The translations under genes and the position numbers were made by a program. Shown one piece after another: positions 42,583 to 52,464 of a DNA stretch of 64,000 nucleotides (positions are counted from its first letter, which is position 1; every line of letters starts with the position of its first letter). Source of the stretch: UBA868 sp016776875 (GTDB lineage Bacteria > Pseudomonadota > Gammaproteobacteria > Arenicellales > UBA868). Where the stretch lies: the NCBI GenBank assembly GCA_051201585.1, contig CP179198.1:2232001-2296000 (forward strand), in the 5' to 3' direction. The notes under the pieces were generated by a model. It was not told the origin of the DNA and searched no databases. It saw only the letters and a program-made list of their open reading frames with translations.

Positions 42583-43720
42583 TTACTGGTTTGCCACTTG
42601 CGAAACCTGAGTAAAAGGCAGGGCCGTCACAACCGCTTTACGCATTGATCCATCAGGCAGAGCAACCTGCACTTGCACGTCCGAGCTCCAGAAATTTTGA
42701 TCAATCAATGATAGTCCTACGTTATGTTTTAGCGAAGGTGACCATATCGCGCTAGTCACTTGACCGATCGGTAGGCCATCACAAACCACGGGCCAGGGCT
42801 TACCACAGGGCGGACAGGAATCACCCTCAATCAGCAGTCCACGCATACGCTGTGAGGGGCCAAGCGCGGCGATATCTGCAAGCGCAGATTGCCCAATAAA
42901 CTCAATTTCATTTCCAAAATGGCAGAACCGATCAAGATTGATCTCCAACGGATTATTCTCACGCGTCATCTCATTGCCATAGGACAGCAAACCCCCCTCG
43001 ATTCTTTCAATCAGGTTAGGGCAACCCGGCGATACTTCCAGATCCTGGCCAGCGTCCCACAACGTCTCCCAAAAGCTTATCGCCCCGTGTCCCGTCATCT
43101 AGATAAATCTCAAATCCGCCCTGCTTGCTATAACCGGATCGAGCAACGACCAATGTGCGATCACAGAACGGGCGCTCCTGAAAATCAAAATAACGAGCCT
43201 CACGAATTTCATCTCCAAATACACGAGCGACCAACGTCTCTGCTTTGGGGCCCTGAACAGCCAGTGGCCACACGTCAGGTTCAGACACCTCGACATTGAG
43301 GTTCATGCCAAGCGCAAGCCCTTTCGCCCAAAGCAAAATATCCGAATCTGCAATTGAAAACCAGAACCAGTCCTCCGCTCGTTTGATCACAACCGGATCA
43401 TTCAGTAATCCCGCTTTTTCGTCAATCAGTGGCGCATAAAAACACTGCCCGACGCGCATTTCACGAAGATCCCGCGGTGTCATCCACTGGGCAAGACGAG
43501 CGGCATCAGACCCACGAAGCTCAACCTGTCGCTGGCAACCGACATCCCATAACTGCACGTGCGCTTTAAGATGCCAGTAATCCTCTTGAACCGTTCTCTG
43601 AAACGATTTTGGAAGAAGCGTATGGTTAACAATCGAGTAACCACTCACGCCCAGTTTTTCAACACTGTCGGTATAAGGTGTTCGCCGATTTCGGCGAGAA
43701 GTCACTAGGCCTGAAGACAT
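42583..43720 (-). pseudogene. dmdA: DMSP demethylase DmdA-like GcvT protein, frameshifted
   Basis: About 378 residues over two frames. The first reads RRTPYTDSVEKLGVSGYSIV, DYWHLKAHVQLWDV, CQRQVELRG, DPVVIKRAEDWFW and SGYSKQGGFEIYL; the second resumes with WETLWDAGQDL and GCPNLIERIEGGLLSYGNEM, then IGQVTSAIWSPSL. These words match DmdA, which takes a methyl from DMSP to tetrahydrofolate and leaves methylmercaptopropionate. One extra base in the T4 run (complement 43071-43074) breaks it; removing it gives DKLWETLWDAG. DmdA versus a close GcvT sister cannot be settled without a tree. Probably intact in nature. Confidence 0.75.
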
Positions 43721-43726
43721 TATCGA

Positions 43727-44089
43727 CTACCGGTCGGAACTGGACCACCAGGTGGAGTAAGTATGTGGCGACATGATAATTGGCACATGGCAGCAGGCCT
43801 CAACCTTAGAGAGATCAAGTCTGATGACAGTCTCATGTATGGGAGATTTCAGTTCATGCAAGGCGTGTTCGGCGAAATATTCCCCGCCGTGAAAAACAAA
43901 CTCATAGCGAGTCTCAGAATCATCGTCACGAGTATCAACTTCAATCGTCAATCGACCAGACATATCGGTCCGAACCTCAGCAATCTTTCTTCTCTCACCC
44001 GATGCCGCGAGACAGTAGGCGCTCACACGAAGGTCGGCCGCATCTGATCCGCGCACACCATCAAGCACATGGGACGAGATACTCTTCAT
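43727..44089 (-). CDS. transthyretin/hydroxyisourate hydrolase-like protein
   Basis: A 120-residue transthyretin-fold protein. It begins SISSHVLDGVRGSDAADLRV, like 5-hydroxyisourate hydrolase, has VFHGGEYFAEH in the middle and ends VPIIMSPHTYSTWWSSS. In the true hydrolase the end is YRGS; here that tetrapeptide is lost though the preceding SPHTYST is kept. So the urate-pathway activity is doubtful and it may have been recruited for another ring or ester substrate. Only six bases separate its stop from the DmdA-like start, so both are surely in one transcript. Confidence 0.78.
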   Translation of the reverse strand: MKSISSHVLDGVRGSDAADLRVSAYCLAASGERRKIAEVRTDMSGRLTIEVDTRDDDSETRYEFVFHGGEYFAEHALHELKSPIHETVIRLDLSKVEACCHVPIIMSPHTYSTWWSSSDR

Positions 44090-44136
44090 GGGCGATCCCC
44101 GCGAAGAAGCGATGGGAAAATTTTCGGTATCACAGT

Positions 44137-45870
44137 TTATTCAATCGATGCTTTATCACGTCGACTCGTTACGGCCGCCACAATCGGGCTAATTACCCCT
44201 CGAGTTCTCACGTTAATACATGCCGTTTTACCACTGGCAATCGCGCGTCGGACTGCGGGTGCGACTTCCTCAGGCTGTTCAACCAACTCACCATATCCGC
44301 CGAGTCCCTCAAACAGCGTATGAAATGGAATATCCCTGAAATCAGTAGCCACGTGTTGGCCATTTTCAAAAAGATGTTCTTGCTGCTGAGAGATGGTGGT
44401 CAGCCCTCCATTGTTGTCGATTACAACCGTGATGGGCACGTTCTCCTGAAACGCTGTCTCGATGCTCAGGCCGCCTGAGAGAAATGCCCCGTCACCGCTA
44501 ATCACAACCGCATTGGAATCTGGGAATCGTAATTTAGAGGCCAATGCAAAAGATACGCCAACCCCCAACATGCTAAAGGAGCCGGGATGAAGAATGCCGC
44601 CCAGGTTCTTGCCTTGCCAGCCCGCGATGTTCACAGCAATCTCGGACCAGAAGTGGGTGTTTCCGCCGTCAATCACAAGCCAGTCGTTGTCACCCATCGC
44701 GCGTTGCACATCAAGCGCAAGCTGAAGCGGGTGCGCGCCACGGCCCGGTGTGGCATCCGCGTCTATATCGAGAAGCATTTGCTGCACCCATTTTTCACGG
44801 TTTTTTGTTTGACTCGATAACCATTCCTTGGGCGCCTGCCATTGGCCTGAATGATTTAACGCTAAAAGCGCCTCCAAAAATGCGCCGGGATCGCTCAGCA
44901 GCACATCGTCTGCCGCTCGATTCTGCTCAATCTCTTCTGCTGATCCATTGACGCAAATCAATCTGCATGTGGCCGGAAAAAGGGGTGGATTCCCGAAGTT
45001 CATCTGGTTATCCAGTCGACCGCCCAGTAGAACAACGACGTCTGCAGATTCCAGCGCTTCTTTTGAGGGGCCGTATTGATGAATATCGGCAAGGCCCATG
45101 TAAGCTGGACTTCCCTCCGGCAGTAATTTCTGATGATACGGCACATTAAATATAGGGATGCTGAGATCGCGACCAACAGCCTCCAATAGCGTTTCTGCGC
45201 CCGCCCACCACACACCATGACCACCAATCAGCATGGGTCGCTCACTGCGACTGAGAACCGTCAGTACCCGCGTCAAATCCTCGGGGCACGGCCATGCTCG
45301 TGGGGGTGGAATCGCCGCATGATTAAATGGACGCTCCTCTAGTTGAGCGGTGCGCTCATACGACGAAAACATAATGTCAACGGGCACACTGAGATGCACA
45401 GGGCCCGGGTATCCACTTAACGCGGTCTTATAGGCGCGATCGACGAACTCACGAATACGTAACCCGTCAGTCACGCTCGCACTGTATTTGGTCAACGGTG
45501 CCGCAATAGCAACGTCATCGATCTCTTTAAAACCACCACTTCCCTGGCGCTTTAGCGTGCTTGAGCCGGTAACGAAAATCACAGGACTTCGCTCACCCCA
45601 TGCTTCCATCATTGCCGGAATTGCATTCGCAAATCCTTCAGGCCCGACGAGACATACCGCTGGCTTTCGACTGATTCGTGTATACCCATCCGCAAGGTGT
45701 CCTGCGATCTGTTCGTGAGGGCAATTGATGACGTTTATTCCCAGATCGGCAAATCCCTCCAGAGCAGGATTGCAAAAACCACCGCTGAGGGTAAAAACCT
45801 GCTCAATTCCTTTCTCATATAGCGCCAGCGCAAGCAATGCGCCGCCCCGAATGTGTTGCTTATCTGTCAT
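44137..45870 (-). CDS. TPP-dependent enzyme, acetolactate synthase/benzoylformate decarboxylase-like
   Basis: A 577-residue three-domain thiamine diphosphate enzyme. The catalytic Glu is in NCPHEQIAGHLADGY (about residue 54); the TPP/Mg motif GDGAFLSGG starts near residue 460 with NNG about 28 later. Central domain segments SADVVVLLGGRLDN and VNGSAEEIEQN are typical. The family includes acetolactate synthase, benzoylformate decarboxylase and sulfoacetaldehyde acetyltransferase. It precedes an FMN 2-hydroxyacid oxidase by 33 bases in the opposite sense of numbering, the arrangement of a hydroxyacid-to-ketoacid-to-aldehyde route. Substrate unknown. Confidence 0.82.
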   Translation of the reverse strand: MTDKQHIRGGALLALALYEKGIEQVFTLSGGFCNPALEGFADLGINVINCPHEQIAGHLADGYTRISRKPAVCLVGPEGFANAIPAMMEAWGERSPVIFVTGSSTLKRQGSGGFKEIDDVAIAAPLTKYSASVTDGLRIREFVDRAYKTALSGYPGPVHLSVPVDIMFSSYERTAQLEERPFNHAAIPPPRAWPCPEDLTRVLTVLSRSERPMLIGGHGVWWAGAETLLEAVGRDLSIPIFNVPYHQKLLPEGSPAYMGLADIHQYGPSKEALESADVVVLLGGRLDNQMNFGNPPLFPATCRLICVNGSAEEIEQNRAADDVLLSDPGAFLEALLALNHSGQWQAPKEWLSSQTKNREKWVQQMLLDIDADATPGRGAHPLQLALDVQRAMGDNDWLVIDGGNTHFWSEIAVNIAGWQGKNLGGILHPGSFSMLGVGVSFALASKLRFPDSNAVVISGDGAFLSGGLSIETAFQENVPITVVIDNNGGLTTISQQQEHLFENGQHVATDFRDIPFHTLFEGLGGYGELVEQPEEVAPAVRRAIASGKTACINVRTRGVISPIVAAVTSRRDKASIE

Positions 45871-45903
45871 AGAAAAAAATAATGGTTGTCACTAACACTG
45901 TCG

Positions 45904-47038
45904 TTAATCTTTAGAAGCAATACATTCATGATTAATCTGAGCCGGCTCAGTACATCCCAACTGCGCCATCACAATACTGAACTCATCAATCAGCAATCGT
46001 AGAAACTCATTCAGGCCCCCTTCGCCCCTTCCTGCTAGGGCATAGAGTATTGGACGACCTAACATCACAAAATCTGCTCCTGTTGCGAGCGCTCTGGCGA
46101 CATCGTCCCCATTGCGAACACCACTATCAAATACAACAGGGGTGTCATCTCCGAGTACTGTTCTTATCTTTGAAAGTCTACTGATTGCAGCCGGCGCGCT
46201 CTCTAGTTGGCGACCCCCATGGTTGGAAACATAAACGGCATCGACATTTGCCGCCGTTGCTCTTTTTGCATCCTCACACCTCATTACGCCCTTCAAGACA
46301 AGGTTGCCTTTCCACCGGGTGCGCAGTTCAGAAAGAAAGTCCCAGTCAATCCTATCTCTTCCCGATTCGCGACGGAATCCAGGTTGATCGTTATTTTTCT
46401 GAATCGCGACATTCTTGGGACTCGGAATACCATTTATTAGCGTCTGCAACGACCATTTCGGATGACAGGCGAAGTCGACAAAATGATTTGGCCGCATACT
46501 GAATGGGACCGCAAAACCATTTCGATAATCACGCGGCCGTGCCGGCAGTGCGGGAACATCTGCAGTCAAAATCAAGGTTTGATACCCCGAATTCTGAGCA
46601 CGCTCAACCAGGGCATAGGTCTCGTCATCGGACTGTCCCGCGTACAATTGAAACCAAGCATTGCCTTCTGCTTCTTCGATAATCTGCTCCATCGGGCTTG
46701 ACGACATTGTCGATACGCCCAAAGGGAAACCAAAGGTTTTTGCAGCCTTGGCTAATGCGCGATCCGCCCCCGGCCAGAAAAGATCGCACATGCCCATAGG
46801 TGCCACACCAAAAGGAAGATCCCACCGACGCCCGAGAAAAGCTTGTTTTCAGGGAGCGATCTGCCACATTTACCAGCACCCGACTTTGGAGCTTAATGGC
46901 CTGCAGCGCTGACATATTCTCTTGACTCGATGTCTCTCGTCCTGCCGCACCATCAAGCGCATCGTAGACAAGGCGCGGCATACTGCGCGCGGCTTGACGC
47001 CGCCGATCTTCCGCGCAGAAAAGCTTTTTGCCCAACAA
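45904..47038 (-). pseudogene. FMN-dependent alpha-hydroxyacid oxidase, frameshifted
   Basis: About 377 residues over two frames. The first has RRRQAARSMPRLVYDALDG and ends its family match near SLKTSF; the second starts LPFGVAPMGMCDLFWPG, has YAGQSDDET, ILTADVPALPARPRDYRN, VLKGVMRCEDA and VYVSNHGGRQLESAPA with the catalytic His, then DSGVRNGDDVARAL (phosphate site). It oxidises lactate, glycolate or mandelate-like acids using FMN. One extra base in the T4 run after AGC (complement 46837-46840) breaks it; removal gives FLGRRWDLPFGVAP. Start is an uncertain TTG. Likely intact in nature. Confidence 0.8.
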
Positions 47039-47100
47039 ATTAGATCCACCAGAGTAAACAATATATGCGCAAGGCTACCAGTATTTTCTGCTGACGCCTA

Positions 47101-48162
47101 TCACAACTTGGGAGTGGGCAGCTCGTCCAACACATCGCCACCAAAAAATCCAAGATAGCGCTCTCGAAATCTCGGTAGCACTTCTGGATTTACAGGGCGA
47201 GGAGCGGGTTGACCTGAAAAAATTGTAATCAGTTGCGTCGCGGCACACTCCGCCATATTTTCAAGACTATGCGACGTGCATCCTGCGATATGAGGCGTCG
47301 CAACAACATTCAACCCCTCGAGTAGACGATGTGAAGCAGGCGGCGGCTCAACATCCCATACATCCAACCCCGCACCCGCGAGATGGCCGGCGTCAAGTGC
47401 ATCGGCCAGTGCCTCTTCGCTATGAATTGAGCCTCGCGCAGCATTGATAAAAACGGCGCCTTCTTTCATCTGGCTAAACGCATCGGCGTTAAACAGATTA
47501 CGTGTGAGATCCGTGAGCGGCGTATGAACTGAAATCACGTCCGACTGTCTAAGCAATTTTTCAAACGAGACGGATTTTGCGCCACGTCGCGCAATCTCCT
47601 CTTCATTTAAATACGGATCAGTTGCGAAGACCTCACAATCAAACCCGTTTTTGCAGATCCGGGCCAGACGGGTGCCAATATTTCCAATTCCGACAATGCC
47701 AATCTTTTTTCCCGCAAGATCTGTTCCCATAAAGTCCCATCGAGAACCTGACCATCCTTTTCGAAGGGCAAGATCTGATTTTCCAATATAGCGATATAAC
47801 GATATGATCATGCTCAGCGCGTGCTCTGCAACAGACTGAGCGTTTGCCCCCGCTTGATTAACCACCAAAACGCCTGCTGCTGTACACGCCTCCAGATCAA
47901 ATACGTCGACACCTGACCCGCTGGCTGATGCCACTAATAGATTAGGTGCACGAGACAGAAATTCCCGGGACACCCGCAAAGATTCCGGAACCTCATCCCT
48001 GGCACCCACACACTGATAAGCATGAGCGCGCGAAACAATATCAAAGCTTTGCTCGAGTGACGCGTCACTATCGACCCTGACGATCTCATGCCCACCATGA
48101 GCGGAAAATATTTCAAGCGCATTTGGCGCGGAAAATTTATTTAAATATGCAATGCAAGCCAT
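47101..48162 (-). CDS. D-2-hydroxyacid dehydrogenase
   Basis: A 353-residue NAD-dependent D-2-hydroxyacid dehydrogenase (phosphoglycerate dehydrogenase-like). GSGVDVFDLEACTAAGV, the NAD loop GIVGIGNIGTRLA, and the catalytic set Arg in FINAARGSIHSEE, Glu in LDVWDVEPPP and His in TPHIAGCTSHS are all present. There is no ACT domain, so it is not a complete biosynthetic SerA. It is 62 bases from the FMN oxidase gene, with the TPP enzyme further on, and could balance 2-hydroxy and 2-keto acids for that pathway. Confidence 0.88.
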   Translation of the reverse strand: MACIAYLNKFSAPNALEIFSAHGGHEIVRVDSDASLEQSFDIVSRAHAYQCVGARDEVPESLRVSREFLSRAPNLLVASASGSGVDVFDLEACTAAGVLVVNQAGANAQSVAEHALSMIISLYRYIGKSDLALRKGWSGSRWDFMGTDLAGKKIGIVGIGNIGTRLARICKNGFDCEVFATDPYLNEEEIARRGAKSVSFEKLLRQSDVISVHTPLTDLTRNLFNADAFSQMKEGAVFINAARGSIHSEEALADALDAGHLAGAGLDVWDVEPPPASHRLLEGLNVVATPHIAGCTSHSLENMAECAATQLITIFSGQPAPRPVNPEVLPRFRERYLGFFGGDVLDELPTPKL

Positions 48163-48327
48163 TTGGCTTTACTCAAATTTTTTCGAATTTGTAAGTATGG
48201 TTAAATTGGACAACAGATTCCAGTTTAAAAATATGCTTTTTATTAAACTGATGAGCCGTTAATGGGCTATCAGTTCTTTATCCAGAAAATAAAGAAATAT
48301 AGTCATTGACCTGCGGATGAACATTTT

Positions 48328-49014
48328 ATGAAAGAAGATCTCGCTCTGTTCCTCAGGCCAGGGCAAATGGTTCAAAGCACAGATGATGCAGTGGTAGGCT
48401 TTACTCGACGTGCAATCGGTATCGAGACGCAAGCAAAAGAGCAGGTGATCCGCCTCTACTACGCGGTTCGCGATCAAATCCGATACGATCCCTACGACAT
48501 TGAAATCTCAGCTGAGGGCTTAAGCGCACGGCGTAACCTTGAAACGGGAATCGGATGGTGCATCTCAAAAGCGGTGCTGCTCGCTGCCTGCTGTCGATCG
48601 ATCGGGGTGCCCGCACGATTGGGTTATTCCGACGTCCGAAACCATCTTTCGACTCAAAAACTAAGAGAAAAAATGGGGACAGATGTCTTTTACTGGCATG
48701 GATATACCGCTATCTACCTCAATGGAAAATGGTTAAAAGCAACGCCTGCTTTTAACCTCGAACTCTGTCATAAGTTCCAAATTCGGCCACTCGATTTCGA
48801 TGGCGAGAATGACTCGATCTATCATCCGCTTGATCTCGAAGGACGTCGTCATATGGAATATCTGAGAAACAGGGGTGAATATCATGAGCCTCCTGTTGAT
48901 CAGATATTGAGCACTTATCAGAAAGAATATCCCGCCTGGCAGATCGCAGCAGATGGTATCTCAGGCGACTTTAACACCGACGTCGACATCGAAACCTTGA
49001 ATGCGTACCGCTAA
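48328..49014 (+). CDS. transglutaminase-like cysteine peptidase family protein
   Basis: A 228-residue transglutaminase-like protein. The catalytic Cys is in GIGWCISKAVLLAACC (about residue 77) and the His in FYWHGYTAIYLNGKW (about 124), followed by LKATPAFNLEL where the third residue of the triad normally sits as Asp; here Thr-Pro replaces it or Asn serves. It is the only plus-strand gene in the 37.7-56 kb block and its stop overlaps the convergent amidohydrolase stop by four bases. No signal peptide. Role unknown; relatives act on peptides or small amides. Confidence 0.83.
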   Translation: MKEDLALFLRPGQMVQSTDDAVVGFTRRAIGIETQAKEQVIRLYYAVRDQIRYDPYDIEISAEGLSARRNLETGIGWCISKAVLLAACCRSIGVPARLGYSDVRNHLSTQKLREKMGTDVFYWHGYTAIYLNGKWLKATPAFNLELCHKFQIRPLDFDGENDSIYHPLDLEGRRHMEYLRNRGEYHEPPVDQILSTYQKEYPAWQIAADGISGDFNTDVDIETLNAYR

Positions 49015-50369
49015 TTAGGGGGTGGCGCTGCATAGGCGCCATGTCGCTCCCGAAATTTTTGCCAGGCGTTATTAGCCGCAACCCCTGCGCGGTGAATCAG
49101 ATCTGCCTGATCTGCCGTTTGCACGACCCCCTCGCGCACAACCAGATTACCATCCACAAAAACCGTTTTTACATCTTTTGCGTGACCGTGATACACCAAA
49201 GTCGTTACCGGATCATTCACCGGTGTCAGTCCAAGTGTAGCCATGTCAATCATCTGGAGATCTGCTTTTTTACCTTTTTCAATTGACCCAATTTCATCAT
49301 CAAGGCCAAGGACTCGCGCAGCATCGATCGTTCCGAAAGCGAGCGCATCGTACGCTGAAAAAACCTCTGGATCGTGCGCATGAATGCGCGCACTTGCAAG
49401 ACACGATCTCAAGACCTCGAAATAGTCAGAAAAATAATTGTCAATTCCAAGCCCTATCTGAATCCCTTTCTCGCGCATCCTGTGTACAGGCGCCACCTCG
49501 CCTCGGAACTGGTTCATATGGGGACAATGCGCAAGTCGTGTCCCGGTTTCCGCCAAAATATCGATCTCCGCCTCATCAACCTCAAAGCAATGAACAGCCA
49601 CAACGTCAGAACCGAGCACCCCATGATCTCGGGCAAACTCAAATTGCTTGGCTTGATGTACCCGTTTGACAAGATCGCGCTCTCCGAATCCCAGATGAAT
49701 TGAAATACATAAGCGAAGCTCATCTGCAAATGCCCTCAAACTGTCGAGCAACTCCGGAGAGGAAGTCGACAACCCTGTTGCAGCCAGAATCGCCTGAATC
49801 CGATGATCGCTTTTCCCATGCCAACGTTGTGCCAACCCCACAGCTTTTTCGAGCTGTAACTCACGCGCCGCAGGGTCAAAGACAGTCTCTCCCCTCGCAA
49901 GCGCGTCCAAATTTAAATCATTTACCATCACGCCGATCAGCGCCCGGATACCACTTTTTTCGATAAACGGTGCAAATAACTCGGCATCCTCTTCCATCTC
50001 GAGAACAGTCGTCACACCGCCACGAAGAAGCTCCACAACTGCAAGGGAACCTATGACCTGGCGCTCTTCATTACTAATGACACCACTCATGGGCAGATAG
50101 AGGCGATGCGTGGGTGCATGACCCACATCCTCAGCTCGGCCGCGAAACACGGCATAGCCCAAGTGGTTATGCGCGCTGACAAACCCTGGCAATACCACCT
50201 GGCCGTGACCGTTAATGATTTCAGTCTCGTCCCCGCACTGGGCAGCCAGTGTTGAGGCATCACCAACCGCCTCAATCCTGTCTTTTTTGATCAATACCGC
50301 TCCATTTTCAATCACCTCACGATGACGATTGAGCGTAACGACTGTGACGTTTTTTATTAAAAATGACAT
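49011..50369 (-). CDS. amidohydrolase/deaminase family protein
   Basis: A 452-residue cyclic amidohydrolase of the TRZ/ATZ-SAH deaminase type. GFVSAHNHLGYAVF carries the HxH metal pair (near 63-70), SIHLGFGERD and VAVHCFEVDE further His residues, and GIQIGLGIDNYFSDY the metal Asp. Family members deaminate guanine, adenosine derivatives or melamine-like rings. Starting ATG is clear. It leads towards SDR and CaiB genes on the same strand. Whether it acts on a nucleobase or another amidine is not shown. Confidence 0.85.
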   Translation of the reverse strand: MSFLIKNVTVVTLNRHREVIENGAVLIKKDRIEAVGDASTLAAQCGDETEIINGHGQVVLPGFVSAHNHLGYAVFRGRAEDVGHAPTHRLYLPMSGVISNEERQVIGSLAVVELLRGGVTTVLEMEEDAELFAPFIEKSGIRALIGVMVNDLNLDALARGETVFDPAARELQLEKAVGLAQRWHGKSDHRIQAILAATGLSTSSPELLDSLRAFADELRLCISIHLGFGERDLVKRVHQAKQFEFARDHGVLGSDVVAVHCFEVDEAEIDILAETGTRLAHCPHMNQFRGEVAPVHRMREKGIQIGLGIDNYFSDYFEVLRSCLASARIHAHDPEVFSAYDALAFGTIDAARVLGLDDEIGSIEKGKKADLQMIDMATLGLTPVNDPVTTLVYHGHAKDVKTVFVDGNLVVREGVVQTADQADLIHRAGVAANNAWQKFRERHGAYAAPPPN

Positions 50370-50406
50370 TTTTTGCTGAACTTTTCCTGGTAATTCACGA
50401 AACCAC

Positions 50407-51282
50407 CTACATCCCCGGGCCTTTCATCACAACAACAGGTTCAACTTCTGGCGTGTCGTCAGGCAAGAAAAAATCACTCCATAGCGTCTGTTCGGGATCA
50501 ACCCGATACTGTGCAAAATTCGTCTCACCTTCTCCTGCCAAAAAAACATCATCAATGCAAAATTGTCCTGTGAATTCGCGCGCATTTTTTGAAAAAATTG
50601 CGGCTGCTGCATCCGCCATTATTTCGGGTTTGCGACAATGCGGAAATGCAAGGTCACCAGCAACCACATTACTGATCGCAGCAGTTGCAATAACCGAATG
50701 TGGCCATAGCGCATTGACCGCGATTCCTTTGCTTTTAAATTCTGCCGCCATCCCAAGCACGCACTGACTCATGCCAAATTTTGAAATGGTATACGCCACT
50801 GATGGGGAAAACCACTTTGCCTGCATATCAAGCGGGGGAGAAATATTTAGGATATGCGGATTATCACTCTGAACCAGATGCGGTAAACATTCTTTGGATA
50901 GCATAAATGTGGCACGAACATTAACCGCAAACATCAAATCAAACCGCTTCATTTCAGTTTTTGCTGTTCCTGTAAGTGATATCGCGCTTGCGTTATTAAT
51001 ACAGATATCAACGCCACCGAACTTTTCCGCGGTTTGCGCTACTGCCGCTTTCACTTGGGCCTCGTCTCTCACATCCGTCAGGATGGGCAGTGCCTCTCCA
51101 CCGGCTGCCTCAATTTCTTCCGCTGCGGTGTAAATAGTACCCGGAAGCTTCGGATGTGGCTCTGCTGTTTTGGCCAGGATAGCCACTTTTGCGCCTTCAG
51201 AAGCTAAACGCTTTGCAATCGCTAATCCAATCCCTCGACTCCCTCCTGAAATAATCACACGCTTGCCTGATCGTAATGTCAT
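50407..51282 (-). CDS. SDR family oxidoreductase (HSDL2-like)
   Basis: A 291-residue short-chain dehydrogenase. ISGGSRGIGLAIAKRL is the cofactor loop, then LAKTAEPHPKLPGTIYTAAE, the long strand-2 insert typical of hydroxysteroid dehydrogenase-like protein 2, NNASAI and the catalytic AYTISKFGMSQ. HSDL2-type proteins are linked with fatty-acid or sterol metabolism. GGAG sits upstream of the ATG. Neighbour of the CaiB gene (82 bases), so an acyl-CoA pathway is likely. Substrate unknown. Confidence 0.87.
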   Translation of the reverse strand: MTLRSGKRVIISGGSRGIGLAIAKRLASEGAKVAILAKTAEPHPKLPGTIYTAAEEIEAAGGEALPILTDVRDEAQVKAAVAQTAEKFGGVDICINNASAISLTGTAKTEMKRFDLMFAVNVRATFMLSKECLPHLVQSDNPHILNISPPLDMQAKWFSPSVAYTISKFGMSQCVLGMAAEFKSKGIAVNALWPHSVIATAAISNVVAGDLAFPHCRKPEIMADAAAAIFSKNAREFTGQFCIDDVFLAGEGETNFAQYRVDPEQTLWSDFFLPDDTPEVEPVVVMKGPGM

Positions 51283-51364
51283 TTTTTTTCTCCCTAGAAA
51301 CTTCTATTATGGTTGGATGTCAGATCGAAACGATCGACTTCACGGACTGGATGTGGGTCAGTGA

Positions 51365-52456
51365 CTACCTCACGTCCCACTCTTTGAGCACTTCCTCGGT
51401 ATGAGCACCTGGCGCGGGTGGCGCCCGTCTTATGTCGCCGGGCGTTCGACTAAAACGGGGGCTCGGTGCAGGCTGAGTAACACCAAACGCATTCACAAAA
51501 ACATTTCGGGCGCGATTGTGCGGATGCTCAGGTGCCTCACTCAACGTCAGAACAGGCGCAAAACAAATGTCAGTCCCTTCCATGAGTGAACACCAGTGCG
51601 CGCGGGACTCCGACAAGAAAATCTTTTTGAATCGAGTTTTCATGACGCCCCAATTGGGTCGCTGCTGATCGTAGGCTTCAGGCACATCCTCTAATCCTAG
51701 TGTTTTTAGTAAAAGAGTGTAAAACTGAGGCTCAATCGCCCCAATTGAGATCCATTTCCCGTCCGCACATTCAAATGCGCCATAAAAATGAGCGCCGCCA
51801 TCAAGCAGGTTGTCGCCACGACTCTCTGTCCACTTCCCGGCATGATGAAGCCCATACATCATTGTCATCAGGTGCGAAGCACCATCTATCATTGCCGAAT
51901 CAACAACTTGTCCCTGACCAGACTGGCGGGCTTCAATGAGTGCGCACACAATTCCAAAGGCAAGGTACAGCGCACCGCCGCCAAAGTCCCCTACTAAATT
52001 AAGCGGTGGCGATATCTGCTCACCTGTTCCCATAGAGTGAAGGACGCCGGCAAGCGCAATATAGTTGATGTCATGGCCGGCAGAACTTGCCAAGGGACCC
52101 TCCTGACCCCAGCCTGTCATTCTCCCGTAAACCAGTTTTGAATTCTTTTCAAAACAGCGATCCGGTGCTAGCCCCAAACGTTCCATCACGCCCGGCCGAA
52201 ACCCTTCAATCAGTGCGTCAGCTTTAGATATCAATTCAAGGCATATTCGGACACCTTCCTCTGTCTTGAGATCGAGCGCAACAGAACGGCGGCCACGATT
52301 CAAAAGATCAATCTTTAAATCAAGAGGGTTTGAGCCATTGACGCGGTCGATACGGATGACATCGGCACCCATGTCGGACAGCAGCATCGCGCAAAAAGGC
52401 GCTGGCCCGAGACCTGCCATCTCGACAACGCGAAATCCTTTAAGGGGTCCTGTCAT
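51365..52456 (-). CDS. CaiB/BaiF CoA-transferase family protein (AMACR-like)
   Basis: A 363-residue class III CoA-transferase-fold protein. FRVVEMAGLGPAPFCAMLLS and RIDRVNGSN are the AMACR-type N-terminus; VYGRMTGWGQEGPLASSAGH and DINYIALAGVLH hold the His and Asp region; LNLVGDFGGGALYLA the Asp motif. The wording resembles alpha-methylacyl-CoA racemase more than formyl-CoA transferase. It may invert or activate a branched acyl-CoA, with the adjoining SDR. Starts with ATG; the GT9 gene stop lies eight bases from its start. Confidence 0.88.
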   Translation of the reverse strand: MTGPLKGFRVVEMAGLGPAPFCAMLLSDMGADVIRIDRVNGSNPLDLKIDLLNRGRRSVALDLKTEEGVRICLELISKADALIEGFRPGVMERLGLAPDRCFEKNSKLVYGRMTGWGQEGPLASSAGHDINYIALAGVLHSMGTGEQISPPLNLVGDFGGGALYLAFGIVCALIEARQSGQGQVVDSAMIDGASHLMTMMYGLHHAGKWTESRGDNLLDGGAHFYGAFECADGKWISIGAIEPQFYTLLLKTLGLEDVPEAYDQQRPNWGVMKTRFKKIFLSESRAHWCSLMEGTDICFAPVLTLSEAPEHPHNRARNVFVNAFGVTQPAPSPRFSRTPGDIRRAPPAPGAHTEEVLKEWDVR

Positions 52457-52464
52457 GATTCTCT

